Shown here one piece after another: positions 24,599-33,344 of a stretch of DNA of 64,000 nucleotides (within the stretch, counting starts at the first letter, position 1; every line of letters starts with the position of its first letter). Source of the stretch: Levilactobacillus lanxiensis (GTDB lineage: Bacteria > Bacillota > Bacilli > Lactobacillales > Lactobacillaceae). The notes beneath the pieces were generated by a model that did no database searches, had not been told where the DNA came from, and was given only the letters and a program-made list of their open reading frames with translations. The DNA is taken from positions 62,001-126,000 of the forward strand of contig NZ_BOLN01000001.1 in NCBI RefSeq assembly GCF_016861655.1. Reading direction: 5' to 3'. The position numbers and the translations under genes are program-made.

Positions 24599-25833
24599 TA
24601 ATTTATGCTCCTTTTAGCGGGCCGCTTGTGCCATTGCCGCATTTCGGGCACCAGCCACGCTAGTAATAAGAAATTTAATAGCAGCGTCAAGGCGGTAAAC
24701 ATAAAGACGCCGTTGTAATTGAACCAGTTGGCGACCACCCCACCCAACATGGCGCCCAGCATACTGCCGAGGGCCTGGAAGGATTGGTTCCAGCTAAAGA
24801 CCGTCCCGGTCAAGGATTGTGGCGCATTCTTCGTCAACATCGTCTGCACAGCCGGGAACAGAGCGCCGTCCGAGATGCCAATCATGAACCGGAAAATGCC
24901 GAGTAGCCAAACGCTGGTCACAAAGCCTTGGGGGAAATACATCAGGACGGCGAAGACGTAGCCGAACACCAACACGCGCTGTGTGCCGTGCCGGTCGCCA
25001 TATTCACCCAGTTTTGGAGCCGCCAATAGCGTTGAAATCCCTGGCAAGGCCGCGATGATTCCGGCAACCAGCGTGATGGGGCCGGTGTGATGCATCAACT
25101 GCCGGACATACAGACTAATGATTGGGGTAATCGAATTATTGCCCATTTGAATAAACATGGTCGAAATCAATAACACCACGATGAGGGTCGGATTCTTCAC
25201 CTGTTTCAGGAAAAAACCGGCCTGGGCCTGACGTGCCTTACTGATGGGCGTAAAGTGTTCGTGGACCAGCGTTGCGCTCAGGAAGAACACGATAATCAGG
25301 AAAATCCCGGTTAGGATAAACGTCCAGCGAATCGAAAACACTTGGGCCAGGATACCACCCAACACTGGGCCAATCAAATTACCGCTCACATAACCGGTCG
25401 TCAGGATGCCCAGGGCGTTGCCGCTCTTCTCCTTCGGCGTTTCCGACGCAATCAGCGCACTGGCATTGGGAATGTACCCCGCAAAGAAACCTTGTAAAAA
25501 GCGCAGGCCAATCAACTGCCAAACGTTGGTCACAAACCCCATCAAGCCAATGACAGCGGCCATCCCCAACGAGGACCGTAGCAGCATGAGTTTCCGGCCT
25601 TTCCGATCCGCCAGTTTGCCCCATAATGGTGACACCACGGCAATCACAAAGAAGGTTGCCGCGTAGGTCAGCCCACTATACATGGTCAGCTGGCCCTTCG
25701 TAAACGTCCCCAAATCATCGACGTATAACGAAATAAATGGCATGATTTCACTGAATCCCATGCCAGCAATAAATGTCCCTAACCATAAGACAGCTAAATT
25801 TTGCCGCCATTGCTCGGTCTTGCGTGTTCCCAC
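24598..25833 (-). CDS. MFS drug efflux transporter (MdtG/PmrA-like)
   Basis: 411 residues with 12 helices. MFS motif A is GKLADRKGRKLMLLRS after helix 2, and antiporter motif C is GYVSGNLIGPVLGGILAQ in helix 5, which marks drug-proton antiporters of the DHA1 group. A GTG start at 25831-25833 lies 9 bases after GAGAGG. It is translationally coupled to the alarmone synthetase, a pairing that could link stress signalling and efflux, but the substrate is unknown. Confidence 0.85.
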   Translation of the reverse strand: MGTRKTEQWRQNLAVLWLGTFIAGMGFSEIMPFISLYVDDLGTFTKGQLTMYSGLTYAATFFVIAVVSPLWGKLADRKGRKLMLLRSSLGMAAVIGLMGFVTNVWQLIGLRFLQGFFAGYIPNASALIASETPKEKSGNALGILTTGYVSGNLIGPVLGGILAQVFSIRWTFILTGIFLIIVFFLSATLVHEHFTPISKARQAQAGFFLKQVKNPTLIVVLLISTMFIQMGNNSITPIISLYVRQLMHHTGPITLVAGIIAALPGISTLLAAPKLGEYGDRHGTQRVLVFGYVFAVLMYFPQGFVTSVWLLGIFRFMIGISDGALFPAVQTMLTKNAPQSLTGTVFSWNQSFQALGSMLGAMLGGVVANWFNYNGVFMFTALTLLLNFLLLAWLVPEMRQWHKRPAKRSIN

Positions 25834-25927
25834 GGTGAGTCGCCTCTCGTTTCTGAAAATCTACTTACCTTTTAGTTTAGCATAACCGAGCCAACTGTCA
25901 CTTGATTTTGCTAACCCATTTTCCCGC

Positions 25928-25958
25928 AAAAAAAGCCCGAGAGTCGCCCCTCGAGCTT
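25928..25958 (-). terminator. Terminator of the TauE/DUF1634 operon
   Basis: AGCTCGAG / CTCGGGCT then T7 on the minus strand. Confidence 0.75.
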
Positions 25959-25981
25959 CACACATTCTTCTATTCTGTGGC

Positions 25982-26359
25982 TTATCCTTTAACCCCAATC
26001 GCTAATGCGATGAGTAAAATAATTAACACTAACGTGGTGATGGCCACGTACAGGTGATCCTTTTCTTTATAAAAAGCGTAGATGGAAACGACGACCCGCA
26101 AGACGGGCGTTAAAATCAGGCAGTATACCCCAAGCATCATGATGGCGTAGGGCTTTAATTGCCACGTTCCGGCCAGAATCATCCCCATTTGCCGGGGCAC
26201 GAAATCCCCTTCGTAGCCGGAGTAACCGGTAATCAGGAATAAAGCTAAGCCAATCAACATGACAATGGCGGAGAAAATAACCCCAACCTGAAGAATTCGC
26301 CCAATAATGGTTTCGACCTGTGCCATTTCTCTGGCGGTCGTTGCTGGTTTTTGTGCCAT
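25982..26359 (-). CDS. DUF1634 membrane protein
   Basis: 125 residues with three helices (about 24-45, 70-92, 102-122). The N-terminal VETIIGRILQVGVIFSAIVMLIGLALF is the DUF1634 pattern. Its ATG overlaps the TauE stop (TAATG). DUF1634 genes commonly sit beside TauE/SafE exporters, so it is probably an accessory subunit. Confidence 0.82.
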   Translation of the reverse strand: MAQKPATTAREMAQVETIIGRILQVGVIFSAIVMLIGLALFLITGYSGYEGDFVPRQMGMILAGTWQLKPYAIMMLGVYCLILTPVLRVVVSIYAFYKEKDHLYVAITTLVLIILLIALAIGVKG

Positions 26360-27204
26360 TAGAAGTGAACCCCCAATCCTTTAAATAACATTTGGAATCC
26401 AATGTACAAGATAATTGGAATAAAGACAATACGAATCCACCGCGCTGGCAGAACTTGCATGATCCGTGAGCCAATCACAGCACCACCCAAGATACCTAAG
26501 GCCATGGGAACGGCAATCCCTGGTAAAATCGCGCCGTTAAAGAAGTACACCGTGGCACTCGCTGCTGCCGTAACCCCCATCATCAAGTTGGACGTTGAAC
26601 TGGAAGGTTTCAGTGGCATCTTCATAAAGGTATCCAATGCCATCACCTTGAAGGCGCCGGACCCAATGCCCAGCAACCCACTAGCGACCCCGGCCCCAAA
26701 CATCACGGAAAAACCGGCTGGCACGTTTTCAACCTGGTAATCAATATCTTTCATTTCGGCCTTATCAAAGTAAGTCCCGTTTAATTTCAACTTCGCCGCA
26801 ATTTTATCCGGTTCGACCCGTTGTAAGACTTCGGACCCGCGCCGCAACTTGCGGTACATGTTCCACCCAGAGAAAACGAGCAGGCATCCAAATAACAGGT
26901 ACAAGTATTTGGGATCTAAGACCCCGGTTAACAAGGCCCCCACGATGGCCCCAATGGTCGTCGCAATTTCCAAAAACATAGCGACCCGCAGGTTTAATAC
27001 GTTATCGCGCAGGTAAGCGATGGTTGATCCTGAACTAGTGGCGATAACGGCAATGATACTAGCCCCAATCGCGTATTTAATGTTTAACCCCATCCCAAGG
27101 GTTAAGATTGGCGTGATAATCATCCCACCACCGATACCTAAAATGGCCCCGGCGATTCCGGCGAAGATACCCACGGCCAACATAATAATGGCTGTATGAA
27201 TCAT
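26359..27204 (-). CDS. TauE/SafE-family anion exporter
   Basis: 281 residues, eight helices in two repeats. The repeat signatures GIAGAILGIGGGMIITPIL (residues 15-34) and GVASGLLGIGSGAFKVMAL are typical of this family, which exports sulfite, sulfoacetate or related organosulfur anions. It starts 9-10 bases after GGAGG. It forms a two-gene operon with DUF1634. The LysR gene at 27560-28417 is a neighbour on the same strand and a possible regulator. Confidence 0.88.
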   Translation of the reverse strand: MIHTAIIMLAVGIFAGIAGAILGIGGGMIITPILTLGMGLNIKYAIGASIIAVIATSSGSTIAYLRDNVLNLRVAMFLEIATTIGAIVGALLTGVLDPKYLYLLFGCLLVFSGWNMYRKLRRGSEVLQRVEPDKIAAKLKLNGTYFDKAEMKDIDYQVENVPAGFSVMFGAGVASGLLGIGSGAFKVMALDTFMKMPLKPSSSTSNLMMGVTAAASATVYFFNGAILPGIAVPMALGILGGAVIGSRIMQVLPARWIRIVFIPIILYIGFQMLFKGLGVHF

Positions 27205-27469
27205 AAGTGACTAATGCCTCCTTCATCAATTTACTTAACCGATTATCAACCTTTGCGGGGATGGCGGCAAGTTTGCCAGGGAATAATTCGTCGCATATTT
27301 GTTAAATATTTCACATTAAAAATCAGCTTGGTACCAGCGTTTATAAAATAGTCTATTCGAAATTGTGCATCATCAAATATAATGTTTTTCTTAACCCCAA
27401 TGTTTTTCAGCCAATTTCCACCCTTAACTAATGGGAAACGTTCAGGCTTACAATCGCTTTCATAAGCAA
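27205..27469. other. Spacer holding the TauE promoter region
   Basis: AT-rich sequence with no ORF I trust. No LysR-type palindrome stood out. Confidence 0.35.
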
Positions 27470-27508
27470 AAGAAATTGCCATACAAAAATCATATGGCAA
27501 CTTCTTTT
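27470..27508 (-). terminator. Terminator of the LysR gene
   Basis: AAGAAGTTGCCATA / TATGGCAATTTCTT with a 9-base loop. Confidence 0.7.
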
Positions 27509-27559
27509 ATTTTGTATTTAACATATGTTAGAACGCCGCTTGCAACCGCAACTTTAGCC

Positions 27560-28417
27560 TCAGTAGCTGTCGATAAACCGCTGAAGGAGCGGGCTAGGCG
27601 TGATTTGTTCCGGCCAAACCAACTTCAGGGTGGTGCGCCACGGTTGATACCGAATCTGCCGGACACTGGTTTGCAGACCACTCGTCTGTTCCGCCACCGA
27701 CTGTGGCACGACCGCCACGCCCATCCGGGACTCGGCCCATTGAACCGCCGTCCGCGCATCATCGCAGGTACAGGCAATGAATGGCGCCATTTGCTTTTCA
27801 GCGAAAGTGGCTTGGAACAGATGCTCGAACCGACGATAAATAATCAAGGGAACGGTCGCTAGGTCCTCGACCTTTAACGTAGCCGCCGGAAAGTGGTCAT
27901 ACTTCTTGGGCACCACGGCCACCATCGACTCCGTAGCTAGGTCCTTGCTGGCTAATCCCGGTGCCGTAAAGGGCGTCCGCACGATGGCCACATCAATTAG
28001 ATGTTTTTCTAACCGATCAATCAGGCCATACGTGTTGTCCTCAAACAAGCGAATCTGAACCTTAGGGTAATGACGCGTGAGGGTACGAAGCTTGGCGTTC
28101 GGCGTTGCCCCAATCGACGACGAAATCACGCCGACCGACAACACGCCCGCTAACCCTTGTCCTAGTGACCGCACCTGGCTGTCTGCCCGGTCCCTGAGAT
28201 CGACCAGTTGTTGCGCATAATCTCGCAAGAGTTGCCCCGCGGGCGTTAACGTTGTCCCACTAGCGGAGCGGTTCAAGAGGGTCACGCCCATCTCCGTCTC
28301 TAACTGTTTTAACTGATAACTCAATGGTGGCTGAGCCATATGAAGCTGTTGGGCCGCTGCCGTAATCTGGCCGGCATTGGCCACCGCCAAAAAATATTCT
28401 AGTTGTCGAAAATTCAC
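27560..28417 (-). CDS. LysR-family transcriptional regulator
   Basis: 285 residues. Textbook LysR helix-turn-helix: MNFRQLEYFLAVANAGQITAAAQQLHMAQPPLSYQLKQLETEMGVTLLNR, then an effector domain from about 92 (LSVGVISSSIGATPNAKLRTLTRHYP). The GTG at 28415-28417 gives the classic MNFRQLEYF start with a G-rich ribosome site 8 bases upstream. Target uncertain: TauE operon downstream or the hydrolase/EIIC genes upstream. Confidence 0.87.
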   Translation of the reverse strand: MNFRQLEYFLAVANAGQITAAAQQLHMAQPPLSYQLKQLETEMGVTLLNRSASGTTLTPAGQLLRDYAQQLVDLRDRADSQVRSLGQGLAGVLSVGVISSSIGATPNAKLRTLTRHYPKVQIRLFEDNTYGLIDRLEKHLIDVAIVRTPFTAPGLASKDLATESMVAVVPKKYDHFPAATLKVEDLATVPLIIYRRFEHLFQATFAEKQMAPFIACTCDDARTAVQWAESRMGVAVVPQSVAEQTSGLQTSVRQIRYQPWRTTLKLVWPEQITPSPLLQRFIDSY

Positions 28418-28457
28418 CGAGAAGACCCCCACCGTTTTTTTCCATTATACCAAACCT

Positions 28458-29351
28458 TCAAGGCAGACCGGTCTCTCCGGTAATGGAACGCTGCTGGTTC
28501 TTGTTGGGCCGTTGATAGCGATCTTTTGCCGGCAAGTTTTCTTTCAAGAGATATTGCCGAATCAATAAGACAATCTGCTTGTTTTGCGGCAGGTCCGAAT
28601 GGGTCGTATCGTCCCCGGTAACGGTAATTTGGGTGTAGTGCGCCACCTGATTTTGGAAGACGTACTTCCCCTGGTTGACGCTGTTCGCTGGCACCGTGCC
28701 ATCGCTGGAGTAATTCTCCGTTCCGGCTACGGAGTACACGGTCAGTTTCTTGGGTAGTTTACTCCGGCCCGCGACCAACTCTTTGAGAATGGCCGTTCGG
28801 GTCGTTGTACTATCGGACTCCATGTTATACGGTGTCGCGATGGTCATCAGTTTATCAATGGCCACGTGCTTGATCTGCGGGAAATCCTTCTCTAGAAATA
28901 GGCTGAGGATCAACCCACCATTAGAATGACCCAGCGCCGAAAAATGATTGAAGTGGTAAGTTTTCACCAAGTCTTTAATCGCCAGTGATAACCACTTGGC
29001 CTGCTTATTGATATTTTCATAGCCGTCACGATTATTTTCAAAGGCTATTACAATAAACGGTTGATTATCCCCCTGCCGAATCGACCCGGTATAGGAAATT
29101 TGGCCGTTTTCGGCCACTTTGACCTTTAACACGCTATGACTAGCCTTGGTTTCTTTACGCAACTGCGTAATCAACGTATCAAAGCGATTTTGACTGGCAC
29201 TCGACCCTGGCACCATGATCGTCGGGTTCAAGGGCGTTTTATAGTTTGTTTTATATTGGGTGATGCGCTGCTGCATCCAACCGACACTAGGGAGAAAGAT
29301 TCCTAGGACGACAATCACCCCGAGAAGCCATCGCCACCAACTATGCCGCAT
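28458..29351 (-). CDS. DUF915-type exported alpha/beta hydrolase
   Basis: 297 residues. N-terminal anchor helix WWRWLLGVIVVLGIFLPSVGW, then NPTIMVPGSSASQNRFDTLI (oxyanion region), nucleophile elbow ALGHSNGGL near 145 and catalytic His candidate in DDTTHSDLPQN near 260. Likely a cell-surface serine hydrolase of unknown substrate, related to the cut-off gene at 1-717. The ATG at 29349-29351 follows GGGGGCGAGG; it overlaps the upstream EIIC gene by 11 bases, so the pair is coupled. Confidence 0.85.
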   Translation of the reverse strand: MRHSWWRWLLGVIVVLGIFLPSVGWMQQRITQYKTNYKTPLNPTIMVPGSSASQNRFDTLITQLRKETKASHSVLKVKVAENGQISYTGSIRQGDNQPFIVIAFENNRDGYENINKQAKWLSLAIKDLVKTYHFNHFSALGHSNGGLILSLFLEKDFPQIKHVAIDKLMTIATPYNMESDSTTTRTAILKELVAGRSKLPKKLTVYSVAGTENYSSDGTVPANSVNQGKYVFQNQVAHYTQITVTGDDTTHSDLPQNKQIVLLIRQYLLKENLPAKDRYQRPNKNQQRSITGETGLP

Positions 29352-30657
29352 GGTCCTCGCCCCCTTCATGATTCAGTAGCCGAACAAATGGGACATAGAT
29401 CAAGACCGAAATAGTTAAACACACCAGGCTAAGTAGTAAGGCGCGCCAGTCGCCCCCGGTACCCAGAAAGGCAATCAGTGGTCCCGGCGTCGTCCGTGGC
29501 ACCGGGTAAACAATCGGTGGGACTAGTTTCCAGGTAATGGCAAACCAGGCCAACACAATGTTCACTGCGGGCGCTACTAGAAATGGAATCAACAGGATTG
29601 GATTGTACAAGACGGGTAATCCCAACAGCGTGGGTTCGTTCAGGTTAACCAGATTCGGTAAAAATGTCTGGCTCGCCACTCGCCGGTAACTGGCCTGCTT
29701 GGAGACCAAACCAATCGCAATCAATAGGGCCAACGTCATACCGGCACCCCCAAAGTTGGCGTAGGCATCCCCCAAGGTATGTAGCGTCACGGCATTCGGG
29801 GCGCCCCAACCAGACCCATGCTGAACGGCGTAGGCCAGATTTTGCAGGGAGGTCACCGAGCTGTTTCCAGCCAATGAAATCGGTCCAATGAGTCCCAACC
29901 ACCATAAAACATTACTCAACGTCGTGACACCTAAAATCACAAATCCCCGGTGGCCAGGGTTCACCACGGCCGCACTGAGGGCCTGGTAGACCAGATCATT
30001 CATGCCGCCATCCGTGAACCAGCTGAAGCCATAGCCCAACGCCACCATTAAAATCAGAACGAAAACGGTGGGCCACGCCACGCGACTGGCCCACGACATC
30101 TGTCCGAAACGGGGATGCCGTTGCTGCCAATTTGTTAGGCTTGCCATTAAATGACTTCCTAGCCACCCCACTGCCAGGCCAACCACAATGGCCAAGAAAA
30201 TGCCTTGCGGTCCTAAATTATTCTCAACAAATAGCGACATGCCATCACTCTCGGAATTAGGCATCCCCAGCATATCGTAATTCACGTTGAGCGCCAGAAA
30301 GGCTAGCGCACTCATCACACCAACTGCTAGGGCATCCCCACGATAGGTGCGTGCCAAATAATGGCCGGTTGTAAAGGCCACAATGACCGCCACCACGCCG
30401 TTAACAACCAGACTTAACGCCTGAAAGAACTGCTGCCACAGGTCAATTCCAGGCAGCCAACTCCCAATATGATAAATTTGGTAAAAAAAACCACTGGAGG
30501 CTAAAAAGCTTTGACAGACAACGTCCACTAAAGTCATCACTAAAATAAAGGGGTACGCTACTCGCAACGCCTCTTTAATTGCCCGCATGGCTCGCCACTG
30601 TTCCATTCGCTGATTAATCCGCCACAATCCCCGTAACGGTTGCCATCTTCCCATCAT
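29341..30657 (-). CDS. PTS EIIC permease subunit, orphan
   Basis: 438 residues, about 10 helices. FLPNLVNLNEPTLLGLPVLYNPILLIPF is the substrate-binding motif of the lactose/cellobiose-type EIIC family (NEP...G.P...NP...IPF). The residue before it is Leu rather than the usual His or Ile. No EIIA or EIIB gene is nearby, so it must borrow soluble subunits or act differently. It overlaps an exported hydrolase gene, an uncommon pairing. Confidence 0.87.
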   Translation of the reverse strand: MMGRWQPLRGLWRINQRMEQWRAMRAIKEALRVAYPFILVMTLVDVVCQSFLASSGFFYQIYHIGSWLPGIDLWQQFFQALSLVVNGVVAVIVAFTTGHYLARTYRGDALAVGVMSALAFLALNVNYDMLGMPNSESDGMSLFVENNLGPQGIFLAIVVGLAVGWLGSHLMASLTNWQQRHPRFGQMSWASRVAWPTVFVLILMVALGYGFSWFTDGGMNDLVYQALSAAVVNPGHRGFVILGVTTLSNVLWWLGLIGPISLAGNSSVTSLQNLAYAVQHGSGWGAPNAVTLHTLGDAYANFGGAGMTLALLIAIGLVSKQASYRRVASQTFLPNLVNLNEPTLLGLPVLYNPILLIPFLVAPAVNIVLAWFAITWKLVPPIVYPVPRTTPGPLIAFLGTGGDWRALLLSLVCLTISVLIYVPFVRLLNHEGGEDHAA

Positions 30658-30848
30658 TCATCGATCCCCTTATCCCTTGAACTGTTTTCATTATACGGCC
30701 TTTTCGTAAAAATTAACGTTCCAGACCTTATAAATTAATTAATGTTAAAGGAATACTGACTACCTGCCATCATCTAACTAACTCTACTAATCAGTTCTTA
30801 GCAGGGTTATACTCGAGATGCACAAAATAATTAACGGAGATGAGCAAT

Positions 30849-31361
30849 TTGCATTTACATAAACAATTAACGACCTTGGCTCTACTTACGGGCGGTCTAC
30901 TACTGGGCGCAACGGGCACTGTAACCGCCAACGCCAAGTACCAAGGCCATTCGTCGACCCCCACTGAACTACGGGGAACCTGGTATCAATACCAAGGCAA
31001 GCACAAATGGCTAAAAATCAAAATCACCAAGCATGCCTTCAACTGGAACAACCAGTTACGATATACCCCGCAGAAAAAGAGTTGGCACCAGCTGTACATT
31101 AAGAAGTATAAGAAGGGCCAAGACGCTGGTGACGGAATTAAGGGCTACGGTGGCACCAACTACGTCTTTAACGGAAAGCTTAAGTTTGACTATCAACGCC
31201 TAGGTAACTTTTGGCTTTCAAAGCAACGGGTTAAGGGCCAGCGAGTTATGAAATCCTACAAAAACATGTTTGACTTCAAGGTCTATACCAAGAAAAAGAT
31301 TGCCCACGATTACTCGTATCAATACAAGGGTAAGCAATACATGAATAGAATTGGGCGTTAG
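30849..31361 (+). CDS. Small secreted protein, RGTW family
   Basis: 170 residues. Signal peptide about 1-28 (LTTLALLTGGLLLGATGTVTANA), then TPTELRGTWYQYQGKHKWLKIKITKHAF. Rich in Lys, Tyr, Trp and Gly. GGAG abuts an ATG at 30840, which is too close, so the TTG at 30849 (9-base spacing) is the better start; the ATG remains possible. Related to four other secreted proteins in this window. Function unknown. Monocistronic with a terminator. Confidence 0.75.
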   Translation: MHLHKQLTTLALLTGGLLLGATGTVTANAKYQGHSSTPTELRGTWYQYQGKHKWLKIKITKHAFNWNNQLRYTPQKKSWHQLYIKKYKKGQDAGDGIKGYGGTNYVFNGKLKFDYQRLGNFWLSKQRVKGQRVMKSYKNMFDFKVYTKKKIAHDYSYQYKGKQYMNRIGR

Positions 31362-31366
31362 CCCGC

Positions 31367-31400
31367 AGCCGGTTGGAAGTCATTTCCAGCCGGCTTTTTA
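31367..31400. terminator. Bidirectional terminator
   Basis: AGCCGGTTGGAA / TTCCAGCCGGCTTTTT between convergent genes. Confidence 0.85.
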
Positions 31401-31401
31401 G

Positions 31402-32634
31402 TTAATGAACCCCGTCGCGCCGTTTCACCGCCCGCCATACCGTACTGGTGCTGAGGCCGAAGCGGTCGGCAATTTCGCGATAGGTCTGCCCCGCTGCTCG
31501 CAACTGTTGTAAGGTCGTCGCTGCTGGTTGGGCGGCTGGCTGGGTAGCGATGGGCACGGAAACCACCGTTGGCAATTGCAAAATGGGTGGTGCTAACGGC
31601 CGCGGTTCCTGGATAACCACCGGATCAGCCTGTTTGATACGGGCCAACTCATCGATCACAAAATGAGTGGTCTGCGCGTCCCATAGGGCATTGTGTTGCT
31701 TGGGGTTGAAGATATTCAGCAGGCCCGCAATCCCATTTAACGGTAAGAAATGGTGGGTATCCTTTTGATGATTGCTACGGTTAATGACCTGATTGGTGTA
31801 CAGGCTCCCGTCAAACACGCAGAGTGGCGCCATTAATGCCGCCCGGTCCTCTTCTGCCAAGTACGGCAGATTCACCGCCAGCGTGTGGCGAAGCAAGCGC
31901 AGATCATTGCCCTGGTCCCAGAAAACAAGCGGTAACTGCCGCCGTAAGACCTGTTGGATAAAGTCCTTCAATACAGTCAGCGGCCGGGCCTGCTGCTCAT
32001 AGTCCGCCAAAGAGGTCCCTGTCTCCTTGAGGCCGCGCAGTTTCATTTCCGCAGCAAAGGCAGGCTGGTCAAAATAGCGATTGAAATAAATATCCAGGGG
32101 CTGATTTCCCCGGTACCCCAACGCGGCCAGCTGAAAGATCCCGGCCTTCTCGCCATCAATGGTCGTTCGATCCATGGCGATGTGGTCGCCCGTTCGTTGC
32201 GTCCGAAAGAGAATTCCAAACTCGCAGTCAATGACGACGTATTCGCGTGGAATCTCCTGCAACACCCGAATGTTGGGAAAGACCGAGCGCAATTGCGCGC
32301 TGGACTGGGCAACTAGCGTGGGGTGTTCCGAGGCAAACTGGTAGCCGTGGCTGTGAATCCGCGACACCGAATCCAAGCCATCCGCATCCGTATCGTAAGC
32401 CATAATTTTTTTGCTCCCTAGGACAAAGGTCCGTCCCGATGTGAAGAAAATTTTAAACCGGTCTTTCTTGTCAATCATGATGGAGAGCACCTTGCCCCAT
32501 GTGCTCAACACCGGCGTTAATTGGCCATTGGCTTCGACCTGATAAACGGGATAGTCTAACATAAATAGATTGTGTTCTTGCGTGGTAGTATTATCCGGAA
32601 CAGTCTGTTCCAAATACACGATTTTGGCGGTCAT
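31402..32634 (-). CDS. DEDDh-type exonuclease-like protein with C-terminal helix-turn-helix
   Basis: 410 residues. An N-terminal domain of about 125 residues is unassigned. Then come three exonuclease motifs: Exo I YVVIDCEFG (D and E), Exo II FWDQGNDLRLL (D), and Exo III HNALWDAQT (H and D four apart, the DEDDh pattern). An Ala/Pro/Gln-rich linker (about 345-375) leads to a resolvase-like helix-turn-helix TYREIADRFGLSTSTVWRAVKRR at the end. Fusion of a 3'-5' exonuclease fold to a DNA-binding helix-turn-helix is unusual. Start chosen at the second Met behind GGGGG. Confidence 0.72.
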   Translation of the reverse strand: MTAKIVYLEQTVPDNTTTQEHNLFMLDYPVYQVEANGQLTPVLSTWGKVLSIMIDKKDRFKIFFTSGRTFVLGSKKIMAYDTDADGLDSVSRIHSHGYQFASEHPTLVAQSSAQLRSVFPNIRVLQEIPREYVVIDCEFGILFRTQRTGDHIAMDRTTIDGEKAGIFQLAALGYRGNQPLDIYFNRYFDQPAFAAEMKLRGLKETGTSLADYEQQARPLTVLKDFIQQVLRRQLPLVFWDQGNDLRLLRHTLAVNLPYLAEEDRAALMAPLCVFDGSLYTNQVINRSNHQKDTHHFLPLNGIAGLLNIFNPKQHNALWDAQTTHFVIDELARIKQADPVVIQEPRPLAPPILQLPTVVSVPIATQPAAQPAATTLQQLRAAGQTYREIADRFGLSTSTVWRAVKRRDGVH

Positions 32635-32667
32635 ATTCATCCCCCATTTCCACTTTCCTCCGTTAAG

Positions 32668-32716
32668 ACAAGAACGCCCTCTTCACAGCTAACTTGGTGA
32701 AGAGGGCGTTCTTGTC
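32668..32716. terminator. Long perfect-stem terminator
   Basis: 19-base perfect arms ACAAGAACGCCCTCTTCAC / GTGAAGAGGGCGTTCTTGT. It begins at the antitoxin stop. Confidence 0.85.
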
Positions 32717-32992
32717 CTATGACGGTTCGACTTCAGCCGGTTCCGTCACCATTTCCTGGCTCACGACGGCGGCAGCTTCCTTTTGCTCAGCGGTCGCCTG
32801 TAACCAAGCGCGGCTTTCTAGGTGACTCAAAATAAACTGATTTTCCAGCAGATTACTGTACTCTTCCACGGAAATCAGTACGACGTTATGCTTGTTCTTA
32901 CGGGTAATCATCAAAGGTTCTTGATTATTGGTCACTCGCTTCATGTAGTGCTTTAACTTCTTCCGGAAAAACGCGTAACTCGTTGCGTCCAT
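32717..32992 (-). CDS. Phd/YefM-family antitoxin-like protein, no toxin partner
   Basis: 91 residues. MDATSYAFFRKKLKHYMKRVTNNQEPLMITRKNKHNVVLISVEEYSNLLEN is the Phd/YefM DNA-binding fold with the usual IT.....NVVL.S..EY core. The extended acidic tail would be the toxin-binding part. Downstream there is a terminator at once and no YoeB/RelE-like ORF, so it is an orphan. The ATG at 32990-32992 follows GGGGAGGG; the ATG at 33013 lacks a ribosome site. Confidence 0.82.
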   Translation of the reverse strand: MDATSYAFFRKKLKHYMKRVTNNQEPLMITRKNKHNVVLISVEEYSNLLENQFILSHLESRAWLQATAEQKEAAAVVSQEMVTEPAEVEPS

Positions 32993-33039
32993 AATGTCCC
33001 TCCCCAGGTTCATTGCTGCTGGTCTAAGTCACTCAGTTC

Positions 33040-33190
33040 TGGCACCACGTTCGTCTGACAATCATTGTCAGGCCCTCACACGTCATCAGTTGCTGGTCAT
33101 CCCCTGAGCGCTCAGCAAACCCGGTTCCGGCCGAAGGACCTGCCGGGTTGCTTTTCCCAGGGGAATGATTGCACCCCCTCACCAATGATT
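33040..33190 (-). other. Structured leader upstream of the antitoxin gene
   Basis: Nested inverted repeats. CCCCTG (33100-33105) pairs with CAGGGG (33158-33163). Inside are TGAGCGCTCA and GCAAACCCGG/CCGGGTTGC, giving a two-hairpin fold. CTGACAATCATTGTCAG (33055-33071) is a second near-palindrome and may be the antitoxin's operator. No known riboswitch recognised. Confidence 0.4.
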
Positions 33191-33307
33191 ACCCCAATGT
33201 TAACGGATAAAGTCCCCGGCGTATAGCCTATTTACACAACATTTACATACAAATTTTACAATAATGAAAGCACAGCAATCCTTGTATAACAGCATTTATA
33301 CGACCAC

Positions 33308-33337
33308 CAAAAAAGCCGAGAGTTTTCACTCCCGACC
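33308..33337 (-). terminator. Terminator of the beta-lactamase-fold gene
   Basis: GTCGGGAG / CTCTCGGC then T6 on the minus strand. Confidence 0.75.
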
Positions 33338-33344
33338 TAATTCA

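Noticed and set aside
27431-27862. 143-codon plus-strand frame overlapping the LysR gene end
   Set aside because: Antisense to LysR coding sequence and across its terminator; no ribosome site.
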